Numbered from the stretch's first letter, positions 1 to 8,645 are shown. The stretch is DNA of 64,000 nucleotides from Luteipulveratus halotolerans (GCF_001247745.1 NZ_LAIR01000002.1:1674001-1738000); one strand, 5' to 3'. Numbers and translations are program-made. The notes: generated from the sequence alone by a model not told the origin.

Positions 1-1300
1 TCAGCAGACAGTGCACGAGCGGCCTCAGGTGGGCGCGCAGGTAGGTCCGCACCCACTCCTGCGCGCTGAGCGGTGAAGCCTGAATCATGCGCGACACCAA
101 CGAGATCCCGTCGGCGTCGCGGTGGAGCAGCGACGCCATCGTCGCCAGCCGCTCACCGGGCTGCAAACGCGGTGCCGGGCTCTCGCGCCAGAGCGCGGCG
201 ATCATCTTCTGGTAGGGCGAGACCTGGGTGAGCCGGTGGAACGCGTCGCCGGTGTAGCCCACGGACGCGCGCTCGCGCAGCACGGAGAACCCGCAGTCCT
301 GCAGCGTCTCGTCGGCCTGCACCACGCCGGCGACCCAGTCGTTGATGGCCGGGGTGGCTCGCATGTACTTGGGTGAGAGGCCACGCATGAAGCCCATGTT
401 CTGGATCGACAGCGCGGTCTTGACGTAGTGCTTGTCCGGGGTCGCGGTGTTGAAGAACGTCCGGATCGACTGCTGCGCTTGGTAGGTGTCCTCACCTTCG
501 CCGAGCCACACCAGGTCGCGGCGGCCCAGGTCGGGTGCGAAGGTGATCGCGATCTTGTTGCGCCACTGCCACGGGTGCACGGGGACGTACGCGTAGTCGG
601 CGGCGTCCAGCCCCAGCCCGACGAGCCGATCGGCGAATCGGTCGAGGGTGGCCCGGCCCAGCTCGCCCTCCAGGAGGGTCGCCTCGTCGAGGCCGTCGCC
701 ACACGCGAGGTGCGTGCAGTCGCGACGAGCGGCCAGCCACACCAGGCGCACCGGCGATCCCGTCTCAGGGGCGTACGCCGCGTAGTCGTCGGCGCCGTAG
801 CCGATCCGTCCGTTGTTGGCGATGAACGCCGGGTGCCCCTCGGTCATGGCCGCCTCCACCTGCTGATAGTCGGCGTCGAGGAGCTCGTCGGACGAGAGCG
901 TGCTGTGCTGCAGCTTCCAGGCCGCTGCGCTCAGGGTGCTCGCGATCTCCTCGAGGTACGTCGGAAGCAGCGAGTCCGGGATGCCGAGTACGGGAGCGAG
1001 CTCGCTGATGAGCTCTTGGGCATCGAGTCGTGCTGGTACGCCGTCGATCTCGCGGTCCACGGAGTCAGGCTCGATCACCCAGTGCTCCAGCTGGTGGACG
1101 CGTGCACGGAAGCGGTACGTGACCCGCCCGCCAGCAACGGTCAGCCGGTAGCCGTCGGCGCCAGGCTCCGGGGCGATCAGACGCTCGTGGCTGAGCTCGG
1201 CGATGGCCTTGCACACCAGCGACCGCTGGGCGCGCTCCATCGCGACCGGGGTGAGGTGCCCGGCGAGGTCGGCGTGCTCGGGTGCTGTGGTCGTACTCAA
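1..1300 (-). CDS. desD: DesD-like NIS siderophore synthetase (IucA/IucC family), 3' end outside window
   Basis: NRPS-independent siderophore synthetase. By family and context it would oligomerise and macrocyclise N-hydroxy-N-succinyl(acetyl)-cadaverine units into a desferrioxamine, using ATP, in the cytosol. The minus-strand frame has 433 codons and stays open at base 1; family members are about 600 aa, so roughly a quarter is missing. IucA/IucC-type segments can be read: GHPAFIANNGRIGY near the middle, then PVHPWQW, RTFFNTA, KTALSIQNMGFMRGL and finally LRPLVHCLL at the edge. The start is taken as TTG at 1300, which overlaps the desC stop (TTGA); an ATG at 1240 is the alternative. It is last of desA-desB-desC-desD, and the tight overlaps imply translational coupling. 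The product could be a variant hydroxamate. Confidence 0.9.
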   Translation of the reverse strand, partial: MSTTTAPEHADLAGHLTPVAMERAQRSLVCKAIAELSHERLIAPEPGADGYRLTVAGGRVTYRFRARVHQLEHWVIEPDSVDREIDGVPARLDAQELISELAPVLGIPDSLLPTYLEEIASTLSAAAWKLQHSTLSSDELLDADYQQVEAAMTEGHPAFIANNGRIGYGADDYAAYAPETGSPVRLVWLAARRDCTHLACGDGLDEATLLEGELGRATLDRFADRLVGLGLDAADYAYVPVHPWQWRNKIAITFAPDLGRRDLVWLGEGEDTYQAQQSIRTFFNTATPDKHYVKTALSIQNMGFMRGLSPKYMRATPAINDWVAGVVQADETLQDCGFSVLRERASVGYTGDAFHRLTQVSPYQKMIAALWRESPAPRLQPGERLATMASLLHRDADGISLVSRMIQASPLSAQEWVRTYLRAHLRPLVHCLL

Positions 1301-1848
1301 CGTGCACCGCCGATCGTCGAGGTGGCGAACTGCTCACGGGTCACGGCAGACAACGCCGCCGTCTTGTGGCCGAGGTTGACCTCGCGCAGGACGCGGAACC
1401 CGGCCGCGGCGTTGAGCGCGGCGATCTTGGTGTTGCGGACATCGGGCTCGACGACCACGCGTCGGACCTCCTCAGGTCGGAAGCACATCTGCAGAACCGC
1501 CCGCATGACGGCGGCGGTGAACCCGGGGACGGGCCGGTCGGTCGGCCCGACGAGGACGTGCATGCCCACGTCGCCCGGCTGGATCTCTGGGACACCGACG
1601 AGCTCACGCTGCATCGGGTCGTAGCGCTCGGTGAGGAACTGCGGGACGCGGTCGACGACGCCGAGGTAGGCGTGGTGGTGCGGGTCGTTCCCCATCCGCT
1701 CGTACTCCTCACGCACCTGCTCGACGCTCGAGTCCTGCATCCCCCAGAACACCGAGCGCGGGTGCGTCACCCAGGCGTGCAGCAGCTCGGCGTCACGGGC
1801 AGGGACGACCGGCTGGGTCGTGATGGTGCCGACGGGCGCCGCGATCAT
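1297..1848 (-). CDS. desC: DesC-like GNAT N-acyltransferase of hydroxamate siderophore biosynthesis
   Basis: 183-aa acyltransferase of the IucB/RhbD/DesC kind. It transfers an acyl group (acetyl or succinyl) from its CoA thioester to N-hydroxycadaverine, forming the hydroxamate building block used by DesD. The protein shows the family features: a histidine-rich centre (NDPHHHAYLGVVD), the GDVGMHVLVGP strand, and the CoA-binding region near VMRAVLQMCFRPEEVRRVVVEPD followed by NTKIAALNAAAGF. The ATG overlaps the desB stop by 4 bp (ATGA), and its own TGA overlaps the TTG of desD. Acyl specificity cannot be read from the sequence. Confidence 0.9.
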   Translation of the reverse strand: MIAAPVGTITTQPVVPARDAELLHAWVTHPRSVFWGMQDSSVEQVREEYERMGNDPHHHAYLGVVDRVPQFLTERYDPMQRELVGVPEIQPGDVGMHVLVGPTDRPVPGFTAAVMRAVLQMCFRPEEVRRVVVEPDVRNTKIAALNAAAGFRVLREVNLGHKTAALSAVTREQFATSTIGGAR

Positions 1849-3134
1849 CGGACCACCGCCTGTCCGACCCGCATGCGCTCGGGCGCTCCGAACTCCTGGA
1901 ACGCGATCCGGCGCTCGACGGGATAGACCTCGTGGCCGAGCATCCGAGCGATGATCACCGAGCTGCGGTAGGCGCCCATGCCCAGGTCGGGAGCGACGAA
2001 GCCGTGCGTGTGCTCCTCACCGTTCTGGACGAAGATCTCACCGCCGTGGACGTCGACGTCGTAGGTCTCGGTCGCGGCGTAGCTGCCCTGCTCGTCCCAC
2101 CGGATCCGGTCGCGGACCGGGTCGAGGAACGCCGGCACACTGGCGCCGTATCCCGTTGCCAGCACGAGGGACTCGGTCTCGAGCGCGATGTCCTCGTGCT
2201 GCTCCTGGTGGTGCAGTCCAAGGGTGTACGACGAGCCGTCCCATGCGGCCGACGTCAGCTCCATGCAGGTGAGCAGAGTGGTCGGTACGCCGCCGGCCAC
2301 CTGCTTGGCGTAGAGCGTGTCGAAGATCGCGTCGATGGTGTCCGAGCTGATCCCTTTGTAGAGGCCCCGCTGGTCCCGAAGCAGGCCGCCGCGGGTCTCG
2401 GCGGGGAGCGACTGGAAGTAGCGCGTGTACTCCGGTGAGGTCATCTCCAGCGTCAGCTTGGTGTACTCCATCGGGAAGAACCGCGGAGAGCGCGTCACCC
2501 AGCGCAGCGAGTAGTCGTGCTGCTCGATGTCGGCGAGCAGGTCAGCGTACACCTCGGCAGCACTCTGACCGCTGCCGACGACGGTGATCGACCCGGTGCG
2601 CTGCAGCTCGGGCTTGCGGCCGAGGTAGTCGGCCGAGTGCAGCACGGGGCCGTCCAGGCCGATGCACGGCTCCGGGACCTTGGGCGTGGTGCCCGTGCCG
2701 AGCACCAGCCTGCGCGTGCGGTGGCTCTCGCCGCCCGTCGTGCGGACGACGTACGCCTCGCCGTCGTGCTCGACGCTGTGCACGGCCTGCCCGAAGCGCA
2801 CGCTCGCCAGCTGTTCGCTGGCCCACTGGCAGTACTGGTTGTACTCGGCGCGCAACGGGTAGAAGCTCTCGCGGATGTAGAACGGGTACAGCCGACCGGT
2901 GGCCTTGAGGAACGCCAGGAAGGAGTACGGCGACGTGGGGTCGGCCATGGTGACCAGGTCGGCCAGGAACGGCACCTGCAGCGTCGCGTCGGGAAGCATC
3001 ATGCCGGGGTGCCAGTCGAACGCTTCTCGCGCCTCGAGGAACAGGCCGTCGAGCTCGTCGATCGGTTCGGTCAGGCAGGCGAGCCCGAGGTTGAACGGGC
3101 CGAGGCCGATGCCGATGAAGTCGTAGGTGTGCAT
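1845..3134 (-). CDS. desB: DesB-like cadaverine/lysine N-monooxygenase (FAD, NADPH)
   Basis: Flavin-dependent N-hydroxylating monooxygenase, 429 aa, the usual length for the IucD/SidA/DesB family. It is expected to oxidise the free amine of cadaverine to N-hydroxycadaverine with NADPH and O2. The FAD-binding GxGxxxxG lies at the N-terminus (IGIGLGPFNLGLA). The NADP site is about residue 190 (VVGSGQSAAEVYADLL), and the C-terminal ATGY motif (LVLATGYGASVP) is present. The start codon shares one base with the desA stop (TGATG) and the stop overlaps desC. In this four-gene context the substrate is probably cadaverine made by DesA rather than lysine; that is inference from the operon. Confidence 0.93.
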   Translation of the reverse strand: MHTYDFIGIGLGPFNLGLACLTEPIDELDGLFLEAREAFDWHPGMMLPDATLQVPFLADLVTMADPTSPYSFLAFLKATGRLYPFYIRESFYPLRAEYNQYCQWASEQLASVRFGQAVHSVEHDGEAYVVRTTGGESHRTRRLVLGTGTTPKVPEPCIGLDGPVLHSADYLGRKPELQRTGSITVVGSGQSAAEVYADLLADIEQHDYSLRWVTRSPRFFPMEYTKLTLEMTSPEYTRYFQSLPAETRGGLLRDQRGLYKGISSDTIDAIFDTLYAKQVAGGVPTTLLTCMELTSAAWDGSSYTLGLHHQEQHEDIALETESLVLATGYGASVPAFLDPVRDRIRWDEQGSYAATETYDVDVHGGEIFVQNGEEHTHGFVAPDLGMGAYRSSVIIARMLGHEVYPVERRIAFQEFGAPERMRVGQAVVR

Positions 3135-4576
3135 CAGCCGACCTCCGCCAGCGCCGTGGTGGTCAGGTCGTGGGCTATCCCGCGTACGCGCTCGACGAGG
3201 CCGAGGATGTCGCGCTCGGTGGCCATCGGGTTGAGCAGGGTGAGCTTGAGCCAGGCGTGGCCGTCGACGACGGTGCCGGCGACCATGCCCGCGCCGGATG
3301 CGTAGAGCTCTCGACGCAGCAGCGGGTTGAGCTCGTCGGCCTCCTCCTCGCTCATCGTCGCTGACCGGTAGCGGAAGACGACCGTGCTCAGCGCCGGGCG
3401 CGCCGCGAGCTCGATCTCCGGGTCGTCCGCCAGCCGCTCCCCCACAGTCGCAGCGAGGTCGATCACGGTGTCGAGGTAGGAGCCGATCGCGTCAGCACCC
3501 ATGAGCCGCAACGTGATCCACAGCTTCAGGGCGTCGAAGCGGCGGGTGGTCTGGATGCTCTTGTCGACCTGGTTGGGCTGCTGGGCCGACCGCGGGTTGA
3601 GGTAGTCCGCATGGTGCGTGACGGCACTCATCGTCGCGGCGTCGCGGACGATGACAGCGCTCGCCGAGACCGGCTGGAAGAACGTCTTGTGGTAGTCCAC
3701 CGTCACCGAGTCGGCGAGCTCGACGCCGTCCAGCATCGGGCGGTGCCGCGCGGAGGTGATCAGCCCCCCGCCGTACGCCGCGTCGACGTGCACCCAGGCG
3801 TCGTACGAGCGCGCCAGGCCCGCGATCGGGCGCAACGGGTCGATCGCACCGAAGTCCGTGGTGCCCGCGGTCGCGACGACCGCCATCACGACGTCACCGG
3901 CCTCGGCGCAGTCTGCGAGCGCGGTGGCGAGGGCGGCGACGTCCATGCGGTGCTCGCTGTCGGTGGGCACCGCCGTCACGGCGTGGGGCGACAGGCCCAT
4001 GAGCCGGGCGGCCTTGATCACCGAGAAGTGGCTGTCGGCCGAGGCGAGGATGCGCAGACGTTCGGTGTCGACCCCGGTGTGCTGGGCGCGAGCCATCAGC
4101 AACGCCTGCAGGTTGGACTGGGTGCCGCCGCTGGTGAAGATCCCGTCGGCGGTGGCGCCGAGCCCGAGTCGACGTGCGGTCCACTCGACGAGGCGGCGCT
4201 CGATGAACGTCCCGCCGACGCTCTGGTCGAAGGTGTCCAGGCTGGAGTTCACGCCGGACACGAACAGCTCGGCGAGCAGCGCAGGCATGACGACCGGGCA
4301 GTTGAGGTGCGCGGCGTACGCCGGGTCGTGGAACCAGATCGCGTCGTCGAGGTAGACCCCGGTCAGCTCGGCGAGCGTCGCGTCGACATCGCCCAGGGGC
4401 TCGTCGAGGTCGATGGCCTCCACGCGTGCGCGGGCCTCGGCAGGCTGCAGGCCCGTCGCCGGACGGTGACGACCACGCAGCTGGGAGGCCAGGTGGTCGA
4501 CGCCCTGGTGCATCAGCCGGGCGTAGCCGTCGGCATGATCGGGGTGGAAGACATGGTGCAGGTGCGCAGCGTTCAC
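3134..4576 (-). CDS. desA: DesA-like PLP-dependent lysine decarboxylase
   Basis: Group II pyridoxal-phosphate decarboxylase, 480 aa. It is the first enzyme of the desferrioxamine route and would convert L-lysine to cadaverine. The fold is recognisable from GIFTSGGTQSNLQALL (cofactor phosphate region), the WVHVDAAYGG aspartate loop that contacts the PLP ring nitrogen, and DSVTVDYHKTFFQPV with the Schiff-base lysine. Start is GTG at 4576, preceded on the minus strand by the purine-rich AGAGGAA. An iron box lies at 4600-4618, so the operon should be repressed when iron is replete. Glutamate or diaminobutyrate decarboxylases are related, but the neighbours desB-desC-desD settle the role. Confidence 0.92.
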   Translation of the reverse strand: MNAAHLHHVFHPDHADGYARLMHQGVDHLASQLRGRHRPATGLQPAEARARVEAIDLDEPLGDVDATLAELTGVYLDDAIWFHDPAYAAHLNCPVVMPALLAELFVSGVNSSLDTFDQSVGGTFIERRLVEWTARRLGLGATADGIFTSGGTQSNLQALLMARAQHTGVDTERLRILASADSHFSVIKAARLMGLSPHAVTAVPTDSEHRMDVAALATALADCAEAGDVVMAVVATAGTTDFGAIDPLRPIAGLARSYDAWVHVDAAYGGGLITSARHRPMLDGVELADSVTVDYHKTFFQPVSASAVIVRDAATMSAVTHHADYLNPRSAQQPNQVDKSIQTTRRFDALKLWITLRLMGADAIGSYLDTVIDLAATVGERLADDPEIELAARPALSTVVFRYRSATMSEEEADELNPLLRRELYASGAGMVAGTVVDGHAWLKLTLLNPMATERDILGLVERVRGIAHDLTTTALAEVG

Positions 4577-4599
4577 CGCGTTCCTCTCTCGACGTTCAG

Positions 4600-4618
4600 G
4601 AAGGTAAGGCTTACCTAC
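4600..4618 (-). promoter_or_regulatory. DtxR/IdeR/DmdR-type iron box of the des operon
   Basis: A near-perfect inverted repeat centred on AGGTAAGGCTTACCT (4602-4616), 24 bp upstream of the desA start. Against the consensus TTAGGTTAGGCTAACCTAA, as I remember it, about 13 of 19 positions match. Siderophore operons of actinobacteria are classic targets of iron-dependent DtxR-family repressors. The box covers the likely -10 region. The assignment rests on motif plus gene context. Confidence 0.8.
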
Positions 4619-4692
4619 CTAAACGCATTCCAGGGCGCGATGGGAAGTGCCGAGTCCACGACTCGATGTGATGTATGTCTCGTTCGGGTCGC

Positions 4693-5505
4693 TCAGTCCG
4701 CGTGCCGCGTGGCCCACATGGCGACCGCGCTCGCCGCTGCCACGTTGAGCGAGTCCACACCTCCGGCCATCGGGATGCGCACCACGAGGTCGCACGCCGC
4801 GACCGTACGACGGGTGAGCCCGTCTCCCTCGGCGCCGAGCACGAGCGCCAGCCGTTCCGGCGCGCGAGTCTCCAGCTCTCCCAACGAGATCGAGCGTTCG
4901 TCGAGGGCGAGTGCAGCGACGGTCCAGCCGTCCTCCTGGAGGGCTGAGACGCTCTGCGGCCACGGGTCGATGCGAGTCCACGGCACCTGGAAGACCGTGC
5001 CCATGGACACCCGGACGGCCCGCCGGTACAGCGGATCGGCGCACCGCGGCGTCACCAGCACCGCGTCGAACCCGAGGGCCGCAGCCGAGCGGAAGACAGC
5101 ACCGACGTTCGTGTGGTCGACGATGTCCTCGAGGATCACGACGCGCCGCGCGCCGTCGAGCAGCTCGCGCGGCGCCACCGGCTGAGGTCGGTGCATGGAC
5201 GCGAGCGCGCCACGGTGCAGGTGGAAGCCGGTCATCTGCTCGATGGCGGCCGGCTCGGCGACGTAGACGGGTACGCCGTCGCGCTCGGCGTCCTCGACCA
5301 GGTCGGCCAGGTCGGTCAGCCAGCGCTCGGCCATGAGGTAGGACCGCGGGCGGTGCCCGGCGGCCAGGGCACGACGGATGACCTTCTCGCTCTCGGCGAG
5401 GTAGAGCCCTTCCCGTGGCTCCAGCACCCGGCGCAGGGCGACGTCGGTCAGCGAGAAGTAGTCGCGGACGCGGTCATCGGTGGGGTCGTCGATACGCACA
5501 GGCAC
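4693..5505 (-). CDS. TrmH/SpoU-family (SPOUT) RNA 2'-O-methyltransferase
   Basis: 270-aa RNA methyltransferase using S-adenosylmethionine to 2'-O-methylate a ribose in rRNA or tRNA; the target is not readable. An N-terminal substrate-binding domain (YLAESEKVIRRAL) is followed by the SPOUT knot. Its three signatures are present: ILEDIVDHTNVGAVFRSAAALG (motif 1), LALVLGAEGDGL (motif 2) and IPMAGGVDSLNVAAASAVAMW (motif 3). The N-terminus offers alternating GTG codons at 5511, 5505 and 5499. GTG 5505 is preferred because TAGGCT (5512-5517) sits exactly 6 nt ahead of it, fitting a leaderless mRNA. It stands alone, 116 bp from desA. Confidence 0.85.
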   Translation of the reverse strand: MPVRIDDPTDDRVRDYFSLTDVALRRVLEPREGLYLAESEKVIRRALAAGHRPRSYLMAERWLTDLADLVEDAERDGVPVYVAEPAAIEQMTGFHLHRGALASMHRPQPVAPRELLDGARRVVILEDIVDHTNVGAVFRSAAALGFDAVLVTPRCADPLYRRAVRVSMGTVFQVPWTRIDPWPQSVSALQEDGWTVAALALDERSISLGELETRAPERLALVLGAEGDGLTRRTVAACDLVVRIPMAGGVDSLNVAAASAVAMWATRHAD

Positions 5506-5525
5506 CGGCACAGCCTAAGGAGGGC

Positions 5526-6257
5526 TCAGACGAGCAGCGCCCGGACCAGGACGCTGATCCCGGCGACGGTCGCCACCGTGAGGACGTACCGGCGCATCCG
5601 TTCGGGCGGCATGCGACGGCGTACGGGCACGGCGGCCAGGACGCCCAGCACGAGGAACGGCACCCAGCAGAGCCCGACCGTCACCTGCTGGCGCGTCATC
5701 TCACCGGCCAGGCTCAGCGCGGTGATCGACAGGGCCGCGCCGATCGTGAAGAACGCGGCGAGCGTGGAGCGGATGCGGCTCGGCCGCTCGTGCTGGAGCA
5801 CCAGGCTCAGGAACGGCCCGCCGATCGAGGCCGCCGTTCCGGTCACGCCGGTGACCGTGCCGGCTGCAAAGGCCGTGGTCGGGGCAGGTCGTACGTCGAA
5901 CGTCCGGACCGACGCCACGACCGCGACGAGCACCATCACGCCCACCACGACGGCGATCACGTCGGCCGAGGTGAACGCCACCAGCGCGACGCCGACGGGC
6001 ATCAGCAGCAGCCGCCCCAAGGTCGCCCAGCCGAGCGACCGGACGTCGATGTCGCGCAAGCCCCGGCTGAGCTCGGCCAGGGGAAGGACCACGCTCGGGA
6101 CCAGCAGCGCTCCGGGCATGAGATCGGGAGCGAGGAGCACCACGAACGGCGCCGCGACGACCGCGAGCCCGAAACCCGCGACGGACTGCGTGAGGGCCCC
6201 GCACGCGCAGACCAGACCCAGCGCGACCACGACGGGCCACGCGACGTCGGCGATCAA
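5526..6257 (-). CDS. TauE/SafE-family membrane permease (second of a pair)
   Basis: Integral membrane protein of about 243 aa and roughly eight hydrophobic helices from the TauE/SafE (sulfite exporter-like) family. These carry sulfur- or carbon-containing anions, and specificity varies widely. The family repeat is visible as the paired ALTQSVAGFGLAVVAAPFVV and GTVTGVTGTAASIGGPFLSL segments. TTG at 6257 overlaps the stop of the preceding permease (TTGA), so the two are co-translated. An upstream start at 6317 would embed it deep in that gene and adds only low-complexity sequence. Two different members in tandem may act as partners or have divided substrates. Confidence 0.75.
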   Translation of the reverse strand: MIADVAWPVVVALGLVCACGALTQSVAGFGLAVVAAPFVVLLAPDLMPGALLVPSVVLPLAELSRGLRDIDVRSLGWATLGRLLLMPVGVALVAFTSADVIAVVVGVMVLVAVVASVRTFDVRPAPTTAFAAGTVTGVTGTAASIGGPFLSLVLQHERPSRIRSTLAAFFTIGAALSITALSLAGEMTRQQVTVGLCWVPFLVLGVLAAVPVRRRMPPERMRRYVLTVATVAGISVLVRALLV

Positions 6258-7024
6258 CGCAGCAGGTTGATGATCGCCACGATGCCGATCACCACGATGA
6301 AGGTCCGCAGCGCCCACGGCGGCAGTCGGCGTCCCACGCGCGCTCCGATGACGCCGCCCATGAGCGCGCCGAGGCCGACCAGGCCGGCCACGGCCCAGTC
6401 GATCTTGTCGGTGGCGACCACGATGAACGTGAGGGCGGCCACGGCGTTGACGATGGTGCCGAGGACGTTCTTGATGCCGTTGATCCGTTGCACGGGGTCA
6501 CTCAGCAGGACGCTCATCAGGCCCATCAGGAGTACGCCCTGAGCCGCTCCGAAGTATCCGCCGTAGACGCCTGCGACGAAGATGCCGGCGGGCAGCGCGA
6601 CCCGCTGCCAGCCGGGCGCCGTGCCACCGTCCTCGTGATGTGCCGCTAGTGCCCTGCGCTGCAGCGCCGGACCGAAGATCACCAGCAGCACCCCGACGCC
6701 GATCAGCACGGGGACGATCGCGTCGAACGCCGACGCCGGGAGGACGATCAGCAGCAGCGCGCCGACCACGGCTCCGACGAACGACATGGGCGCGAGCCGC
6801 TTCAGCAGGTCACCCGAGCCGACGAGCTCCTTGCGGTAGCCCCAGGTGCCGGTGAGGCCGCCCGCGACCAGGCCGATCGTGTTGGACACGTTGGCGGTCA
6901 CGGCCGGGTAGCCGAACGCCAGCAGCGTCGGGAACGTGACGAGGGTGCCCGAACCCACGATCGTGTTGATGGTGCCTGCCGCCATTCCGGCGAGCAGGAT
7001 CAGCAGCATCTCGACCCAGGACAC
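6254..7024 (-). CDS. TauE/SafE-family membrane permease (first of a pair)
   Basis: About 256 aa with multiple transmembrane helices. TauE/SafE signature segments are AGMAAGTINTIVGSGTLVTFP at the N-terminus and GGYFGAAQGVLLMGLMSVLL in the second half. Substrate unknown; family members export sulfite, sulfoacetate or similar organic anions. GTG at 7024 is chosen because it places the first helix right at the N-terminus. The upstream start at 7096 would overlap the ABC ATPase gene by 29 bp and adds a non-conserved stretch. It follows the ATPase gene (44 bp) and overlaps the second permease, so the three are probably one transcript. Confidence 0.75.
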   Translation of the reverse strand: MSWVEMLLILLAGMAAGTINTIVGSGTLVTFPTLLAFGYPAVTANVSNTIGLVAGGLTGTWGYRKELVGSGDLLKRLAPMSFVGAVVGALLLIVLPASAFDAIVPVLIGVGVLLVIFGPALQRRALAAHHEDGGTAPGWQRVALPAGIFVAGVYGGYFGAAQGVLLMGLMSVLLSDPVQRINGIKNVLGTIVNAVAALTFIVVATDKIDWAVAGLVGLGALMGGVIGARVGRRLPPWALRTFIVVIGIVAIINLLR

Positions 7025-7067
7025 CGCGACACCGTACCTATCGAGGACCGATGCAAGCGCAGTGGTC

Positions 7068-7850
7068 TCAGCGAGCGCGCGCGCTCCAGCGCTCACCGTG
7101 CCGGTCGAGCACGAGCGGCATCCCGAACGTCGCTGACAGGTTGTCGGCCGTGAGCGTCAGCTCGAGCGGGCCGGCGGCCACGACCTTGCCGTCGCGCAGC
7201 ATCAGCACGTCCGTGAACCCGGGCGGGATCTCCTCGACGTGGTGCGTGACGAGCACCATCGCCGGAGCCATGACGTCCTGCGCGAGCGAGCCGAGCCGGG
7301 CCACCAGGTCCTCGCGTCCGCCGAGGTCGAGGCCTGCCGCGGGCTCGTCCAGGAGCATCAGCTCGGGATCGGTCATGAGGGCACGGGCGATCTGGACCCG
7401 CTTGCGCTCCCCTTCGCTCAGCGTGCCGAACGTCCGGTCGACCAAGTGCTTGGCACCGAGCGCGGCGAGCAGGTCGAGGGCACGCTCGCGGTCGAACGCG
7501 TCGTAGTGCTCGCGCCACCGACCGACCATGCCGTACGACGCCGTGACGACCACGTCGCCGACCCGCTCCGAGGCAGGGATGCGCTCGGCAACGCTCGCTG
7601 ATGCCAAGCCGATCCGGGGTCTGAGCTCGAAGACGTCGACGGCACCGAGCACCTCGGAGAGCACACCGGCGACCCCGCTGCTGGGGTGCATGCGGCCTGC
7701 TGCGATCTGCAGGAGCGTCGTCTTGCCAGCACCGTTGGGGCCGAGTACGACCCAGCGCTCGCCCTCCTCGACCTCCCAGGTGACGTCGTCGAGCAGACGC
7801 TGCTCACCGCGTACGACACTGACTCCCGCGAGGGCAAGGACGTCACTCAT
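7068..7850 (-). CDS. ABC-type ATPase (YlmA/PhrA-like), no cognate ABC permease nearby
   Basis: Single nucleotide-binding domain of 260 aa: Walker A GPNGAGKTT at about residue 39, an LSEGERKRVQIARAL signature with S-E-G in place of SGG, and Walker B ELMLLDEPAAGLD. It resembles the soluble ABC ATPases annotated as molybdenum-transport or PhrA-like proteins. No ABC membrane subunit is adjacent; two TauE/SafE permeases follow instead. The ATG at 7850 has TAGGGT 7 nt upstream on the minus strand, divergent from a matching element for the neighbouring plus-strand gene, so a leaderless start is likely. The biological process is not known. Confidence 0.75.
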   Translation of the reverse strand: MSDVLALAGVSVVRGEQRLLDDVTWEVEEGERWVVLGPNGAGKTTLLQIAAGRMHPSSGVAGVLSEVLGAVDVFELRPRIGLASASVAERIPASERVGDVVVTASYGMVGRWREHYDAFDRERALDLLAALGAKHLVDRTFGTLSEGERKRVQIARALMTDPELMLLDEPAAGLDLGGREDLVARLGSLAQDVMAPAMVLVTHHVEEIPPGFTDVLMLRDGKVVAAGPLELTLTADNLSATFGMPLVLDRHGERWSARAR

Positions 7851-7857
7851 GGCACAG

Positions 7858-7876
7858 ACCCTAGGACACCTACGAT
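7858..7876. promoter_or_regulatory. Divergent pair of leaderless -10 elements
   Basis: Minus strand: TAGGGT at 7863-7858, 7 nt from the ATPase ATG at 7850. Plus strand: TACGAT at 7871-7876, 7 nt from the ATG at 7884. Both fit TANNNT followed by a start codon at the +1 position. The plus-strand element overlaps a competing ATG at 7875, which therefore should not be the start. Confidence 0.5.
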
Positions 7877-7883
7877 GGCTGCG

Positions 7884-8642
7884 ATGTCCACCCTGCCCGC
7901 GAGCGTCCGGCTGTCGTTGTGGGTGACCGCCGCGTACGCCGGTCACCTCGATGTCGACGACGCGTTGGAGCACGCGCTGCCCGACATCGACCACGTCTCG
8001 GGTGCCGCCGACCGGCTGCGACTGTGGCAGGACCTCGGCGAGCGTGTGCTGTGCGTGGCGCTCCCCCGGCCCGGCCAGCTGGCGACCATGCCGCGCGGCA
8101 ACACCGACCTGATCGGAGCGGCGACCGAGGCGGGTGAGTGCGTGTTCGTCCCCGCGATCGGTGGGGCGCTCGTACCCGCGGTCGAGGAGTTCGGGCCCGA
8201 GGGAGACACCGGCACCCAGGTGACGTGGACGGCGTACGACGCAGACCCCGTCCCCGCGCACCTGCTGGAGGCGATGGACGAGTCCGAGATCGAGCGGGCG
8301 CTGCGTGAGCACCTCATCGACGCGACCCAGGAGCTCGACGCGCTCGACGCCAAGCCGTGGGTGGGATCGCCGCTGCGCGCGATGGCGGACGAGCGCACCG
8401 CGATGCGCGAGTGGGGTCTGCCGCAGGGGCTCCCCGGCCGCGCGCTGCGCATCATCCAGCTCGCGGGCACCGTCGTCGCGGCGTGCGACCTGGCACTCGA
8501 GCACTCCCCTGCGCACGACGTCTCGACCGACTCCCGCCGCCACCGCGTGCTGCTGGACCTGTCCGGCGGTGCTGAGGCGGCGCTGGCCGGTGCGACGACG
8601 GCGGCCGCGCAGTCGCTCGCCGGGATGCGAGGCCGACGCTGA
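7884..8642 (+). CDS. Conserved actinobacterial protein of unknown function
   Basis: 252-aa acidic, soluble protein without signal peptide, membrane helix or any enzyme motif I recognise. It has a compact alpha/beta-like N-terminal half (LSLWVTAAYAGHLDVDDALEHALPDIDHV) and an alanine-rich helical C-terminus. ATG 7884 is preferred over ATG 7875 because TACGAT ends 7 nt ahead of it. The stop lies only 3 bp from the stop of glgM on the other strand, so the two transcripts must run into each other. No function is proposed. Confidence 0.6.
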   Translation: MSTLPASVRLSLWVTAAYAGHLDVDDALEHALPDIDHVSGAADRLRLWQDLGERVLCVALPRPGQLATMPRGNTDLIGAATEAGECVFVPAIGGALVPAVEEFGPEGDTGTQVTWTAYDADPVPAHLLEAMDESEIERALREHLIDATQELDALDAKPWVGSPLRAMADERTAMREWGLPQGLPGRALRIIQLAGTVVAACDLALEHSPAHDVSTDSRRHRVLLDLSGGAEAALAGATTAAAQSLAGMRGRR

Positions 8643-8645
8643 CGC

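Noticed and set aside
428..1624. Long plus-strand open frame of about 398 codons
   Set aside because: It is antisense to desD and desC, whose translations carry clear family motifs. The antisense protein is low-complexity (Arg, Val, Gly rich), as expected for a shadow in high-GC DNA.
4651..4665. Small hairpin CGAGTC-CAC-GACTCG between desA and the RNA methyltransferase gene
   Set aside because: Only 6 bp, and located upstream of desA and 3' of the methyltransferase gene without T-run; too weak to call a terminator.
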